Below, piece after piece: positions 41,550-52,521 of a stretch of 64,000 bases of DNA. This DNA comes from Cercophora sp. LCS_1 (lineage: Eukaryota > Ascomycota > Sordariomycetes > Sordariales > Lasiosphaeriaceae), in the NCBI GenBank assembly GCA_036250225.1, contig JAPZLL010000042.1:248001-312000 (forward strand), given 5' to 3'. The notes under the pieces were generated by a model. That model made no database searches. It had not been told where the DNA came from and saw nothing but the letters and a program-made list of their open reading frames with translations. Both the position numbers and the translations under genes were made by a program. The first letter of the stretch is position 1. The number at the start of each line of letters is the position of its first letter.

Positions 41550-42297
41550 ATGGCGCCTTTTGCAACAATCTACTCGTACCCCGACAACTTCCGCGTCAAA
41601 CGAGTACCTCCCCCTTTTCTTCCCCTCCCCTCTCTATTCATTACAAAATGCCATGTAACTCACTCTCACCCACCAGGCCAAAGCGATCGCGGCTCTCGGC
41701 GGTCTCACCATCGTGGAATACCCCAACTACAAACAAGGCGAAACAAACCGCACCCCATCCTTCCTCGCCAAGTTCCCTCTCGGCAAATGCCCCGCTCTCG
41801 AAACTCACGACGGCTTCACTATTACCGAGGGTCTTTCCATCTGCCGCTTTCTCGCAGACAGTGGTTCCAAATCTGGCCAGCTTCTCGGTCGCGACATCAA
41901 GACGCGCGCTCGCATCGACGAGTGGTCGGTCTTTGCAGAGCAGGAGATTGTGGGCAACACGATGCCGATCCTAGGCATGTTGGTACTCAAGGTGACGCCG
42001 TTCAACCAGCATCGCTACGATTGGTGTGTTGGGTATTTGGAGAAGGCGTTGGAGAGGTTGGGGATGGCGCTGAAGACGGAGGATGGGACTCCGAGGAAAT
42101 TCCTGGTTGGAGAGGAGATTACCTTGGCGGATGTCATGGTTGGCGGTGCGTTGGTGAGGGCTGGGAACTTTTTGATGGATCGGGAGATGTTGAAGGTGGC
42201 GCCGTCGATCGAGGGGTATTTGAAAGGGTTGCTGGAGGTTCCCGAGGTTGGGGAGGCTTTTGGGCCGCTGGCACTTGTTGAGGAGAGGGTGAGATGA
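41550..42297 (+). CDS. glutathione S-transferase-like protein (eEF1B-gamma N-terminal type)
   Basis: Two exons, 41550-41603 and 41677-42297, encode 224 residues. Removal of the 73-nt intron joins DNFRVKR to AKAIAALGGL, the start of the thioredoxin-like fold; FPLGKCPALETHDGFTITEG then gives the cis-Pro and Glu/Ser-type glutathione site. The C-terminal helical domain includes RARIDEWSVFAEQEI and FLVGEEITLADVMVGGALVR, where the TLAD motif is conserved. This resembles the GST half of elongation factor 1B-gamma and the related fungal stand-alone GSTs. It lacks the C-terminal EF1G domain, so it is more likely a detoxification or redox protein than the translation factor. The promoter carries a CRE-like site. 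Confidence 0.88.
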
Positions 42298-42584
42298 GCG
42301 TGCGAGGTTTTCTTAGCTGATATTAGACACGGATGGCTCAGTACCTTAAGAAGGGGAGGTGCAAGTGTTTGGCTTCTCATAACACAAGTTCCGATTTTAC
42401 ACACCAGGTTAAACCAATCGTAGAAACTGCAGAAAGACCCGCGTCGGTAGGTAATCCAGTACCTGTTCTACCTTAGGTGCCTTGCCTCTTTCTGTTTCAA
42501 TCGCCTTGGTGAGGCATGGCGTCTTGAGCCTAGAATTTGTAATTGCCCCCGTTTGCTCTTTGAACTGGCCCTAGCAGGTACTCC
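42298..42584. other. short intergenic stretch
   Basis: Nothing recognisable between the GST-like gene and the first HET remnant. Confidence 0.4.
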
Positions 42585-42902
42585 ATGACAGTCTGGCCAA
42601 TTGAAGCAAGAAACAACTGTTGTCATGCAGACGTAGGGTCGAAATCGATTGACTTTTCTACTCTGATGGAGCCCATAGCAGGCTGCAGGCTGATGTGGGC
42701 TTTCGACGGCTACCTCGGCGCCGTTCCGGCAGCAGCGAAAAATGGAGATCACATCTTCCTTGTCCAAGGCAGCCGTGTACCATTGGTGCTCCGGAAGAAG
42801 ATCGATGGCATCTGGGAGCTTGTTGGTGATTGCTATTTGCATGGCGTTATGTATGGGGAGAAGTTTGACTCGGCGAGATGTGAGGAGATCGTCTTGACAT
42901 GA
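42585..42902 (+). pseudogene. C-terminal remnant of a HET-type gene
   Basis: The frame encodes only the closing module common to HET proteins: AAAKNGDHIFLVQGSRVPLV, LRKKIDGIWELVGDCYLHGV and MYGEKF. Compare the C-termini of the other HET genes here (DLVCLLRGGEVPFLL...YVHGVMEGEG). No HET core is present upstream, and the first ~30 residues look unrelated. It is best seen as the tail of a deleted or decayed HET gene at the edge of the HET island, although a short expressed protein cannot be excluded. Confidence 0.6.
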
Positions 42903-43324
42903 TTTGTTTGCATCGTTGTCTATTGGGTACCGCCGAAGAGTCAGCTCTTTGAGAAGAGTCGGTTTCAGATGTCGAGTCACTTCACAATTGTGAGTGCTCT
43001 GCGAGGAGTTAGTGGAATGAGCCCGCTCCTAAAACTTCCTCTGGTGCCATTTGTTCGATCGGGGCTAGGGACTTGGCGACAACTGACACCTACTTCTGCT
43101 GACGACACTCGCAGCTGCAGAGACCTAACATGCATGCAAATGCATTGGTTGTGTCCAAGCCTTTGGTTGCACAACCTCAACTTGCAACGATGCCCGACCG
43201 CCCAGCCAACAATTGGGCAGCCACGAAGACCACATATTTCAGATATTTTCGGATATCTAGTGTCTTTTCTAATGCTCTACTTTTCCTCCACCTGCGTCAC
43301 CAATGAAGAGACCTCCCAACAAAA
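42903..43324. other. intergenic stretch
   Basis: No supported gene. Separates the HET tail from the start of a HET pseudogene on the same strand. Confidence 0.4.
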
Positions 43325-44770
43325 ATGGAGGAACCAACAACTCTCTGTTCTTCCTGCCAAGTCATCACACCAAGTGGTGTCTACGAGAAAGACTTTCGCT
43401 CCATTGTTAAAAATGCAGATAACGGGTACGTGTATCATGACCTCTCAAGAATCCTTGTTGACGTTGTTGAGATGTCCTCTGTGCAGCCAAATCCGTGTGG
43501 GCTTACGGCGTACTCGGGTCTATCGCGACCCATACCCTAGCGAGGGCAGCACAATCGACAGAGAGATTGCTGATTTAGCCGAGCCGCGGTCTGAGAACGA
43601 GTATGTGGACTAGGGTATAGTGGGAAGAGTGATCCACCACCCGCGAAAACTTGTCATTGTCAAAAAGGTGCATTATGATGGTCGTGTATTTCTACATGCT
43701 GGTTTCAGGGAGTTGGACCACATTCAATGTCACTTCGCCCCGTCAGATGAGGCCGGGGATTTTGTCCTGGGTATAATATCTTACTTGTAGTGGGCGTCAC
43801 TCGTCGCCTAGTCATTGCGTCTCTGACGTCTGTCGGCAGACTCTAACCTGGAGAGTATGATGTGCAGAAATCAAGGTTTGGCTCAGCTGCGCTCTTCGCT
43901 CGCCAGCTCACGCCCCGATACGACTGAGAGCATTCTTAACATCAGTCAGCCACCAAGCCGATTACTAGATCTGGGGCCTCCCGGAGCGGCAATGGGCGCA
44001 GCGGTAAATCTCAACGAGACGGCAGAACAGCACCAAGCCGAATACGTTGCACTAAGCCACAGATGGGGTACGCGTCCCCACCTCAGGCTGACAAGACGCA
44101 ATATACAGCGTCTGAAGCAGGGTTTTGAGGTCTCAGAACTGCCCACGACGTTTCAAGACGCCGTCACTTTCTGTCGATGGATGCAAGTGCGTTACCTATG
44201 GATCGACGCCCTGTGCATTGTGCAGGGCAGCACCGAGGATTAGTACCACAAAGCAGACCTCATAGGAAACATCTACCAGAACGCTCTCTTCGTCATCATG
44301 GCGCACTGTGCGACGGGCCCTGATTATGGCTTCCTTCGCCAGTCGCTTCAACCCCGTGGCACCATTGCTCTGCGTGCTGATGACCAGCCAAGCACGGGCA
44401 AGCGGACCTATGCAACCCTTACGGACCAGGCTGGCATCTGTGTAGATGGCTCCGCTCTTAGTCGTCGGGGCTGGGTGTTCCAGGAGAGACTCCTCTCCAA
44501 GAAGGTCATTCACTTTGCCACCGGTAACATCATGTGCGAGACTCTTGGGTCCCTGGATGCAAATTACTGCCGTGACCGATCAATTCCCCTCATCGGGGTC
44601 AAGAAAGCCCTGTTCCAGAGCTCCCCCATTACAGAGCTCCAGTCTTACTAGATCTAAGCCGTGGAGGCGTACACCGCGTGTGCTCTCACCAAGCAGGAAG
44701 ACAAGCACCAGCGTCTTTTTACCAAAGCCAAAACCCGCCCCCCCCTCGCAAGATATGTATACCCTTGATA
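43325..44770 (+). pseudogene. HET-domain pseudogene with several in-frame stops
   Basis: The gene starts MEEPTTLCSSCQV, and after an intron GTACGTG...GTTGAG joins to GCPLCSQIRVGL, the Cys-bearing N-terminus of many HET proteins. The HET core is clear: EYVALSHRWGT, LPTTFQDAVTFCRWM, YLWIDALCIVQGSTED, then KADLIGNIYQNALFVI and RGWVFQERLLSKKVIHF. The frame is broken by TAG at 43611, TAG at 44241 (STED|YHKAD, where Trp is normal), TAG at 44649 and TAA at 44655. After QEDK, at about 44720, similarity ends. The stops fit TGG-to-TAG and CAA-to-TAA changes, the RIP direction. An intact relative follows 400 bp downstream. Confidence 0.78.
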
Positions 44771-45161
44771 TCCTTCAGCTCGCGGGCTGGGCGATACAAT
44801 TCAACAAATCGGATGTTTCTTGTTCTCCGAAGAGTTGGCAAAACGCGAACCTATGTCCGTATTGGGATCGGCGAGGGGTTTGCTTTTACCAATAAAAAGC
44901 AAATTGGATGCGGTCTTGACGCCTTGGATCTTTGGGGTAAGGATGAGATGATTGTGATACTGTGATGACACGAACGGGTTTTGAGACAAATGAGAACAAA
45001 TGGTCAAACTCAGCACCTTGGCTCCTTCCTCCATTCTTCGCAAGGCTCTGAAAGTCACGTGCATCGTCATGCAAGCCACAACATGCAGCAATCTTGGAAG
45101 TTGCGTCACTCTCCCTCTCCCTCTCACCCCGCACCTTCCGTAACAGGTCGGCCAGCACAGG

Positions 45162-47793
45162 ATGGAAAATACCAACAATATCTGCGACTTTTGTGCCAAC
45201 GAGCTCGTCAACCTCGTCTCCCTTGGGGCCTATTACAACTGGCCATCAGAGACGCAGGCAGTCGACAAACGATGGAAGCGTCCCTTCCGTCTGGTGACAC
45301 CCAATGGCTGGGGGCCTGACCCAGCCCCGGGAGCGGTGGGGCTGTTCACGCCCGAGTGCGTGGTATGCGTCATACTCCAGGACGGCGTGACGATCAATCC
45401 AAACATCGTGCTAGTGCCCCTGATTATACGCTTCCACGCCAAGTTCACCCAAGACAAGGGCCTCAAGGGCCTCATACGCCTGCTCACATTCCGATGTCTC
45501 GGCCTGTTCGGTCATCGACGCCTTCATCCCGTCGCGCTCCTTGGCACCACGCTCGACCTGCCTCTCGATCGAGCGCGCGCCCTTGGTCCTATGAATGGCG
45601 ACAAGCCTAGGTCATTGCACGACGTCCTTCGCGTGTTTGTCGATCCGGGTAAGATCCTCACGTTCAGCATCCCGAAGCGTAATTGGTCTGACTGGATGAA
45701 GATGACGACTCCAAGATGAAGAAGTACATCTCGGGCAGGCCCATCTGCGACCCCAAGTCGGAGGCGGCCAGGCGCAGGATCCAGGAGTGGCTGCATGATT
45801 GTCTCAGCTCACATGCCCGCTGTCGGAAAGGACTTTCGGGGGTCATGCGGGACGACCGGACAACTGCATCGTTGCTCCCGCGCAGGCTGATAGACGTTGG
45901 AGGAGAAGCACCGAACAGGCCCCGCCTCGTCGACAGAAAGGGCATGACCGGTACCTATGTAGCTCTGAGCTATTGCTGGGAAAGCCCGGCTGAGGTTAAC
46001 CCCGCGGCAGTCCTGAACAGTGCGACGAGGCAATACTTGATGCGCGCTCTCCCAATCAAGGACCTGCCTCCGACTATCCGAGACGCTATCGACGTCACGC
46101 GATCCCTTGGGATGGCCTATCTCTGGGTTGACAGACTCTGTATCATGCAGGACGACGCAGACGAGGTGGCAGCCGAATGCGCAGCCATGTGCGACATCTA
46201 CGACGGTGCAATCCTGACGCTTGCTGCCGTTGGTGCTGGAACCCCGACCGGCATGCAACCAGAGGGCCTGTATCTGAGCCGTGGGGTGGAGGACATCCGC
46301 GGGGCCGGCGACAACTCACAGTTCACGAACCCGCGAGTGGGCTGCTTTGTCGGGGACAAGAAGGTAGGCAGTGTCTATGTTGGACGAGCAATAGCTCGTA
46401 AAACCGACTCAGACCTGTCAGCTTTAGCCGCCGAGTTGGATGCCAGCAGGTGGAACACGCGCGGATGGACATTTCAGGAGCGCATGCTCTCCCGCCGCAT
46501 CGTCTACTTTGGCCGCCATCAACTGTACTGGGAGTGCCAGAAGGACGTCCTCAACGAGGACGGGACGCGAGAGGATTTGGGAAGCGGACGTTATAACCCC
46601 GAGAAGGGCGACACGGACTTTCGCACGGGCACGTCGAAAGGCTCCCTTTCCAAGTCAGTAAAGCTATCATCTGCTTTAAAGCCGCTCGGCCATTTACGGC
46701 CCATTTTGCCCAAGTCTCTCCTTGGATTGAGGCCGGAGTTCCTCGATCCGTGGCCTAGGATTCTTCGTGAATACAGCCATCGACACCTCACGGTAGGCCA
46801 AGACAAACTGAGGGCCATCGAAGGTGTAGCCCAAGCGCTGAGACTGCGTCTCTCCCGCAAGGACTATTCGTATGGAGTATGGTTGGACAACCTTGCCATG
46901 CAGCTACTGTGGCTTGGCGCAGGGCCCCTGACGCCGACATCAACCTTCCGTGGTGGGTGTTTCCCCATTGTGACTGAACAAAGCTGATGGTTATTGATTT
47001 TCCCTACACAGCGCCCTCATGGAGTTGGGCATCGGTCGACGGTCAACTCTCATTCCCGAGCTTCGTCCGCGCCTCCACTCGACCCAGATTCCACTCTGTC
47101 ATCTCCAGCCCAGCCTTCACGTCGGAGAGCACCACACCTTCCCCGGAACGCCCGGTTCTCACATTCAAGGCGAAAGCTATTACCGGGGAATATGTGGTTG
47201 GTCGATCGTGGCGCGGGCCTCGATTTATGGACGATGCCTGGGCCACTTCCATGGGTGTGCGGCTCCTTCGCCGCGGGCCGTTGCCCTCAAGATATCGTGC
47301 CTCCTTGAAGCCGGGCCAAGCAAGGTTCTATATGGAGGGTAAATGGTGTGGACTCATTCAGTTTGACTTCGACTTGGAGACCCGCCCTCAACGGAGTGAC
47401 GTGAAGGCGCTTCTGGTCGCTCAGGACACATATTACGCGTGGGAAGGCCCATATCGTGATGAAGACGGCTTGTCCTTACTGGACGATGACCCCGTTGACG
47501 AACAAGACGCTGGAATTCCGCAAACTACCAGTGGCGAGGACGACGAAACAAGCGATGACGAGGATGAGGTTTTGATGATGCAGCGGGACGATCCTGAGTG
47601 GCATGTGCCTACGGAAATATACCATTTCATAGTTGTGGAGAGGGTAGGATCCCAGGACCAGAACAGTTGGCGACGAATCGGAATGGGAGAGGCCATACAT
47701 CGCAAAGCAGAACGCCGCTTCCTACACGCCCAGCGGAAAGATATAGGTTATCCTCTTCACAGAGCGAAGGGATCGGAGGTTTCGCTAGTCTAG
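45162..47793 (+). CDS. HET-domain (heterokaryon incompatibility) protein, intact
   Basis: Three exons (45162-45648, 45702-46952, 47012-47793) give 839 residues. The N-terminus has a Cys pair (ICDFCANELVNLV). The HET domain includes TYVALSYCWES, DLPPTIRDAIDVTRSL, YLWVDRLCIMQDDADEV, MCDIYDGAILTLAAVG and RGWTFQERMLSRRIVYFG. After the second intron the text reads TFRAPSWSWASVDGQLS, the standard continuation, which confirms the splice. The first junction is supported by GTAAGAT...GATGAAG and a continuous DDDSKMKKYISGRP. The C-terminal third is acidic and lacks WD or NACHT repeats. It is the only intact HET gene in the 42-53 kb island. Confidence 0.9.
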
Positions 47794-48124
47794 GAAGTGG
47801 CGGACTGAGGCAAAAATAGCACATCTCGTGGGGCAAGGAGAGATGTTTATGTGATGGAAAAGCAGGTGGACCGAAGAAGCAGCACAGCAGAGGATCCTGG
47901 GGTCTATTTGGTGTACATACTACCTAGTACACTACCCTGAGGTTGCTTCCCGTTGATGGCTGGGCAGTTTGTATCCAATGCTCAAGATGTGGACAAGCCC
48001 GAACGCTCCAACAAGGCGCCTCAGTGTTTGGAACGGCATTTATACATCTGAGGTTGAACAACTCGCCGTAGTGTTCGATGTAACAACCGAACGTAGTGGC
48101 ACAACTTTGGCGCCGACACCATGG
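47794..48124. other. intergenic stretch
   Basis: About 330 bp between the converging HET and BTB genes; nothing recognisable. Confidence 0.45.
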
Positions 48125-48943
48125 TCACTCCACCAGTGTATCAAGACACCTTTGGAGGTTTCCTCGCAGGCGCCTTTCTCTGGCGGCGGCCTTTCCGGCG
48201 TCCTTCCTTGTCTCCTGGAGTGAGCGATCGAGCTCTGAAAACCGGACATCGCAGTGGCGGAGAATAGCCACACCAAGCTCGCCAACAATTTCGCTCAATT
48301 TTTGATCGGCGCAGAGCAGCTGTGGCAGATTTCTCGCAACTAAAGAAGCCATCGTGTCGCGTAGAGTGTGATCGTTTGGAGCGTTGAGGCTCTCTTTAGT
48401 GGCGTCAAGAAGCTCTTGCTCATCCATTTGGCCACCGGCCGCAGCTTGTATCCTTGTATTGGCAAGGTGGGCGAGACCTGGGATGTTGTAGTAGTCGGCT
48501 ATGACCCCAACACGCACATGATAGAGGATACCGTCGCTGCCTGACGCATCGTCCGGCGGCTCGCAGTCGATTGGCTGAGCCGGGCCCGCCAGGGGCGTCG
48601 CGTCGTTCTTGGGAGTGGGCAGACTGTAGTCGCCCGTGTAGAGGAACTCGACCATGGATCTGACGATGTCGGGCTCGAAGTTTTCGATCTCAATGACGCC
48701 AGTTGCTGCCTCCTACGATGCCAAGTCAGCAACTCCCCTATCATTATAGCCCAACACCATCCTAGCGTTATTACGTGCCTGGAATGGGCCACAAGTGGCG
48801 GCAGCGAGAACGGGAGATTGAGTGCACACGACGGCCTTGTGCACCTGAAACTCCTCACCCTGGCAAACGAACTTGAGGTCAGAGTATTCTCCGGAGCGAA
48901 GGAGGCCGACAAACGCGGCCGATCTAGCAGAAGAGGCCGCCAT
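48125..48943 (-). CDS. BTB/POZ-domain protein
   Basis: Two exons, 48943-48779 and 48712-48125, give 250 residues. The BTB fold is evident from LRSGEYSDLKFVCQGEEFQV and HKAVVCTQSPVLAAA through GVIEIENFEPDIVRSMVEF and LYTGDY. Such short fungal BTB proteins are thought to be adaptors for cullin-3 ubiquitin ligases, though this is not shown here. The intron requires a GC donor (CAG|GCACGT...CATCGTAG): only this join gives the continuous domain, and no GT donor in phase was found. The C-terminal part is helical with no further domain. It converges with the intact HET gene. Confidence 0.85.
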
Positions 48944-49138
48944 TTTGGGTCGCTGCAGGGCCGCCTTCTGTTTGCAAAAAGAGAGATTTTTTGGGAAAGA
49001 GTGGTGCGTCGTCCGTTCGCGCTCGCTCGACTACCCCTCTGTCAACCTTTGGTCACACGGCGCCGGAAACTTCCGCGCCCCTGCCTGCGGCTTCCCCTCT
49101 CTTGGCATCAACGTGGGCAATGATGAAGAATACTTGGA

Positions 49139-49350
49139 TCGAGAGCCGGCCCTGAAGGCGCTGGGCGACTCTATTCACAATAACCTTCAATTGCCTCAAA
49201 AGTCCTTGAAGAGGAGAAAACTAAGACACAGTATGGGGAGGCATCCTTTTATCCTTCAATTGTGCTGTGGTTCAGAGCAGCCAATGTGACGACCATCATC
49301 AGGTGGTTGGCTGCGGTCGTTGCCGCTGCCAGCGCGAGCCCGACACCTTG
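49139..49350. repeat. diverged duplicated segment, copy 1
   Basis: This stretch matches 49884-50125 in order: a GACTCTATTCAC/ATAA element, then a CTTGAAGAGGAGAAAACTAAG-like block, then CAGAGCAGCCAATGTGA, then a GGTTGG...GCGCCACGCC-like end. The copies differ by many substitutions and by an insertion of about 40 bp. It is non-coding and resembles an old repeat unit. Confidence 0.6.
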
Positions 49351-49883
49351 AGAATAGGCCGCCGGTCCCCCGGTTAACGTTTCCTTTCAATGTCCCCCGC
49401 TGTAAGGTGAGAATGATCAAGGAAGATGACTAGCGATTTCACTGTGGCACGATACGCAAGTGGTCTCCCTGGCAACTGGCAATTCATTCCCTGGATTCCA
49501 GCGCAGGCACACCGGAATTGCCATACCAATACTGAAACCGTGTAGGAATGAGGGCATCACGACCCCACTTTGAACAACAGAGAGAAAATATGTTGGGAAG
49601 GAAATTTTGGTGGCATGTGTGGGGTTGTACAATACAAAATCAGACACTTGCGTCGCTCTGCCAGCACTGCATCGCTAACAAGGTAAAAAAGGTCTCATCA
49701 AGAACAATGTCTGTTTCGGTGCCCTGCGCTGGTCGTAGAAACACCTCCTGAAACGGAATAACCCTGTGGTACATTTGGAGGCGACATGTCAAACCACAAA
49801 TCCTTGTCCTTGTATAGCCGTGTGTAACAAGCCGGGGCCGTGGGGCAAGCCGGAGGCTTCGCACTGCACAGGCTTGGATCAAT

Positions 49884-50125
49884 CGGTGGCCCTGAGGGCA
49901 CTAACTGACTCTATTCACGATAATCTTCAATGGTCTCAGAAGCCATGAAGAGAAGAAGAACTAAGATACAATCTGGGATGGCCAGAGGCCCTGTTTCGAT
50001 CCGCGTTCCTCCCACCCTTCGAGTGGAGCACTAGGTGGGACCAGAGCAGCCAATGTGATGGTCGGCACCGGTTGGTTGGCGCAGAGTCTCACCGCCACAA
50101 GCGCCACGCCAGGGTGTCACACCCA
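49884..50125. repeat. diverged duplicated segment, copy 2
   Basis: Second copy of the element at 49139, in the same orientation about 740 bp away, with CAGAGCAGCCAATGTGAT in common. It may be a short dispersed repeat or the flanks of a vanished insertion; no terminal repeats or target duplication were seen. Confidence 0.6.
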
Positions 50126-51164
50126 TGGGTTAGATCAACGGCTTCCATTTCAGACGCCAGATGACCCTGCCAAGCCGCTAGACAGCCCTGAGACCTGGCC
50201 AATCCCCCAATGCCACACTAACCCTAACCCTGACCGTGTGACACCGTGGAAGCGATTCGCCGTTTCCCCGCTTCAACAACAAGAGTAGGAAAATGATTGC
50301 TAGCCCAGCGAGGTGGATTAGGCCGGAGACCACTATCCCCTTGCTTTTTTTTTTTTTGGCTCCGGTGCCGGTGCCCTTGTATTTTGTCGAAGCAGTAGGT
50401 TCGATATCGTTTTCCAAACCCATGGAAACAATTGTGTTTTGGATTCTTAGGAATAGCTTCTGATGGGCAGTTTCATGAATCGGTCTCGTCATCCTGAAAA
50501 AGACAAGGCCAATCTCGTCCCCAAAAAAAGGTAATGCGGCCAGGGTAGATTCCGTTTAGGGCATCGAGGTGTGCTTTGGTAGCGTTATCATAGATGAGCG
50601 TATCTTGGGTTGAACTCCTTTGGTCCAGTAGGGCCTGGAGTTGTTCAGCGTGTGTGTGTATTGTAGCAATGCTGTCGATATTGGGAATTGGGGAGAACAG
50701 TGACGCCAGCGAGACCAAACTGTTCGGCTGGATCGGGAGACTCTTGAGACAGGCCAGAGCTGTCAGCTGCTGAAGGACGCTGCGCAGCTAATCGAGAGGA
50801 ACGACGAGAAGGGTAGGGAGGTGGACGACGATAAGAAGAGAGAGGAGGGCGACGAGAAGGAGAGGGAGGCATGATGGGATGCTGAGAAGTGAAAGGGAAA
50901 GGGAAAGAGGAAAAAAAATAGGGGCAGTCATTTATGATAACGTACCTGCTGCCATGGCCATCGGGCGTCGGGTGGATGAGATTCGGGTGGATCAAAGACG
51001 GCACCCGGTGGATGAAAGGAATCCGTTTTTGTCAAAGCATTCTGAGACGCATCACAATGATTGGGGTGGCTCCAGCTGGTCGTCGCGCGCCGCGAATGTT
51101 GGAGGAAACGGCGTGGTGACTCCATTGACAGTTGTGGAGTCGACAGGAGATGCGAATTGAGCTC

Positions 51165-52521
51165 GACGATTCGAGTTCAACGACGATGGAGTCAGGCGGC
51201 GAGTGGTTGGTGACGGAATGCGAATAGCTCTTGCACAACGCCAAACTAGAAGATGCCCAAGATGAATACGAGGCCATCTCATATGTTTGGGGCAACCCGA
51301 ACGATCGAGTCGAGATCAAGTGCGATGGCAAGCCAATCCAAGTCACTGTGAGTCTCGCCGATACTTTGCGAGCCCTACGAGGCCGAACCACCCCGAGGCG
51401 CCTGTGGGCAGACGCCATCTGCATCAGCCAGGGCGATGTCCAGGAGAATAACCATCAGGCCCAGTTTATGGGCAAGATCTACGAGTATGCCCGCCAGGTG
51501 ATCGTGTGGCTGGGTAACGACACCGGGTTGCTCAGAGCTGCTTTCAGACCATTCCAGAAATGAACAGCTATTTGAGTTCACTTCTTGGTGATGACTTGTA
51601 GAGACGGGTGATATGCCCTCCATCGACAGCCTCCAGCCACGTTTTTCGGAATCGTCATTCGGCGTGCCGTTGGGGAGCTGCTAGGGTTTCCCCGGCCCCA
51701 AAGAGTATGGGTTGTCCAAGAGGTCGCTGTCGCCAAAGTCTGCATCGTGAAATGGGGAGATCACTCACTGGGCGTGGAGCAACTGGCCGAGATCATCCTC
51801 TGGCTCTCCATCAAGCCTGAGTTGTTTTCGCTCGTACCCAGTACAGGGCATTCGCCTCTCACGGCATACGCCAATCTTCTTTTCTTTGGATACCAGACTT
51901 ATGTGCGGGAGAACATGCCAACATGGCTATCCTTGAGGAGTTTACGCCTTACTGCTGCGGTCAACGAGACCGCCAGGGGAACCAAATGGCAGCTGTTGGA
52001 TATCCTGACCCTCGGGAGGGGCCTACGTGCAACCTTGGCTGTGGACCACGTGTACGCCTTCTTGGGAAATCCCCTGGCGCGCGTAGGACCTAGCGACAGG
52101 CTCGTCTGATGGGCCGCCAACAGACGAATTCGTGGCCTCGGCGAGACAGAATCTCGATGCTTGTCGTCGACATGTCGAACACCAGAAAGGAGTTGCTTGT
52201 GGCAAATTATCGACGACATCTTTAGCATCATACAACCTTGAAAACGAGCAAAGCTACCTTTGGGACTCGAAGTTGACCGCTAGTCGAAGCCCCTCAACAA
52301 CCCGCGGTCACCGCCTGGTTCTCGGCCCGCCATTTTCACGAAAAGGTGATGTGTGTTGCGCCATACGCGGAAGCACAGTTCCATATGTTGTCCGGCCCAC
52401 GAGCCAGGCTGGCAAGTATAGGCTTGTGGGGGCGGCTTATGTCCATGGCGTCATGAACGGCGAGCTGGTGCAAGGCAAGGCGTCGGACACCGGACTCTGG
52501 GAGGACATCGCACTTGTATGA
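51165..52521 (+). pseudogene. HET-domain pseudogene
   Basis: The HET domain begins LLHNAKLEDAQDEYEAISYV with WGNPNDRVEIKCDGKPIQV, then RRLWADAICISQGDVQENNH and YEYARQVIVWLGND. An in-frame TAG at 51225 precedes LLHNAK. After RPFQK three TGA codons (51561 onward) interrupt the same frame before it resumes as RVWVVQEVAVAKVCIVKWGD, QLAEIILWLSI and VDHVYAFLG. A further stop at 52107 is followed by a frame change; the typical tail GDVCCAIRGSTVPYVVRP and YVHGVMNGELV completes the region at 52521. The gene is therefore dead. Its relatives are the HET proteins elsewhere in the window, but identity is low by eye. Confidence 0.78.

Larger units (their letters stand above)
48944..51164. other. 2.2-kb gene-poor region with diverged repeats
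   Basis: No assured gene. It holds two related segments (listed separately), a short run of two telomere-like CCCTAA units at 50220-50231, and a T-run at 50347-50358. A minus-strand frame around 50500-50700 (SIATIHTHAEQLQALLDQ) looks coding but is joined upstream only through a frame change, so it may be a gene remnant. Confidence 0.45.

Noticed and set aside
42585..42902. Independent small gene
   Set aside because: The text is the standard HET C-terminal module without a HET core, so a remnant is the simpler reading.
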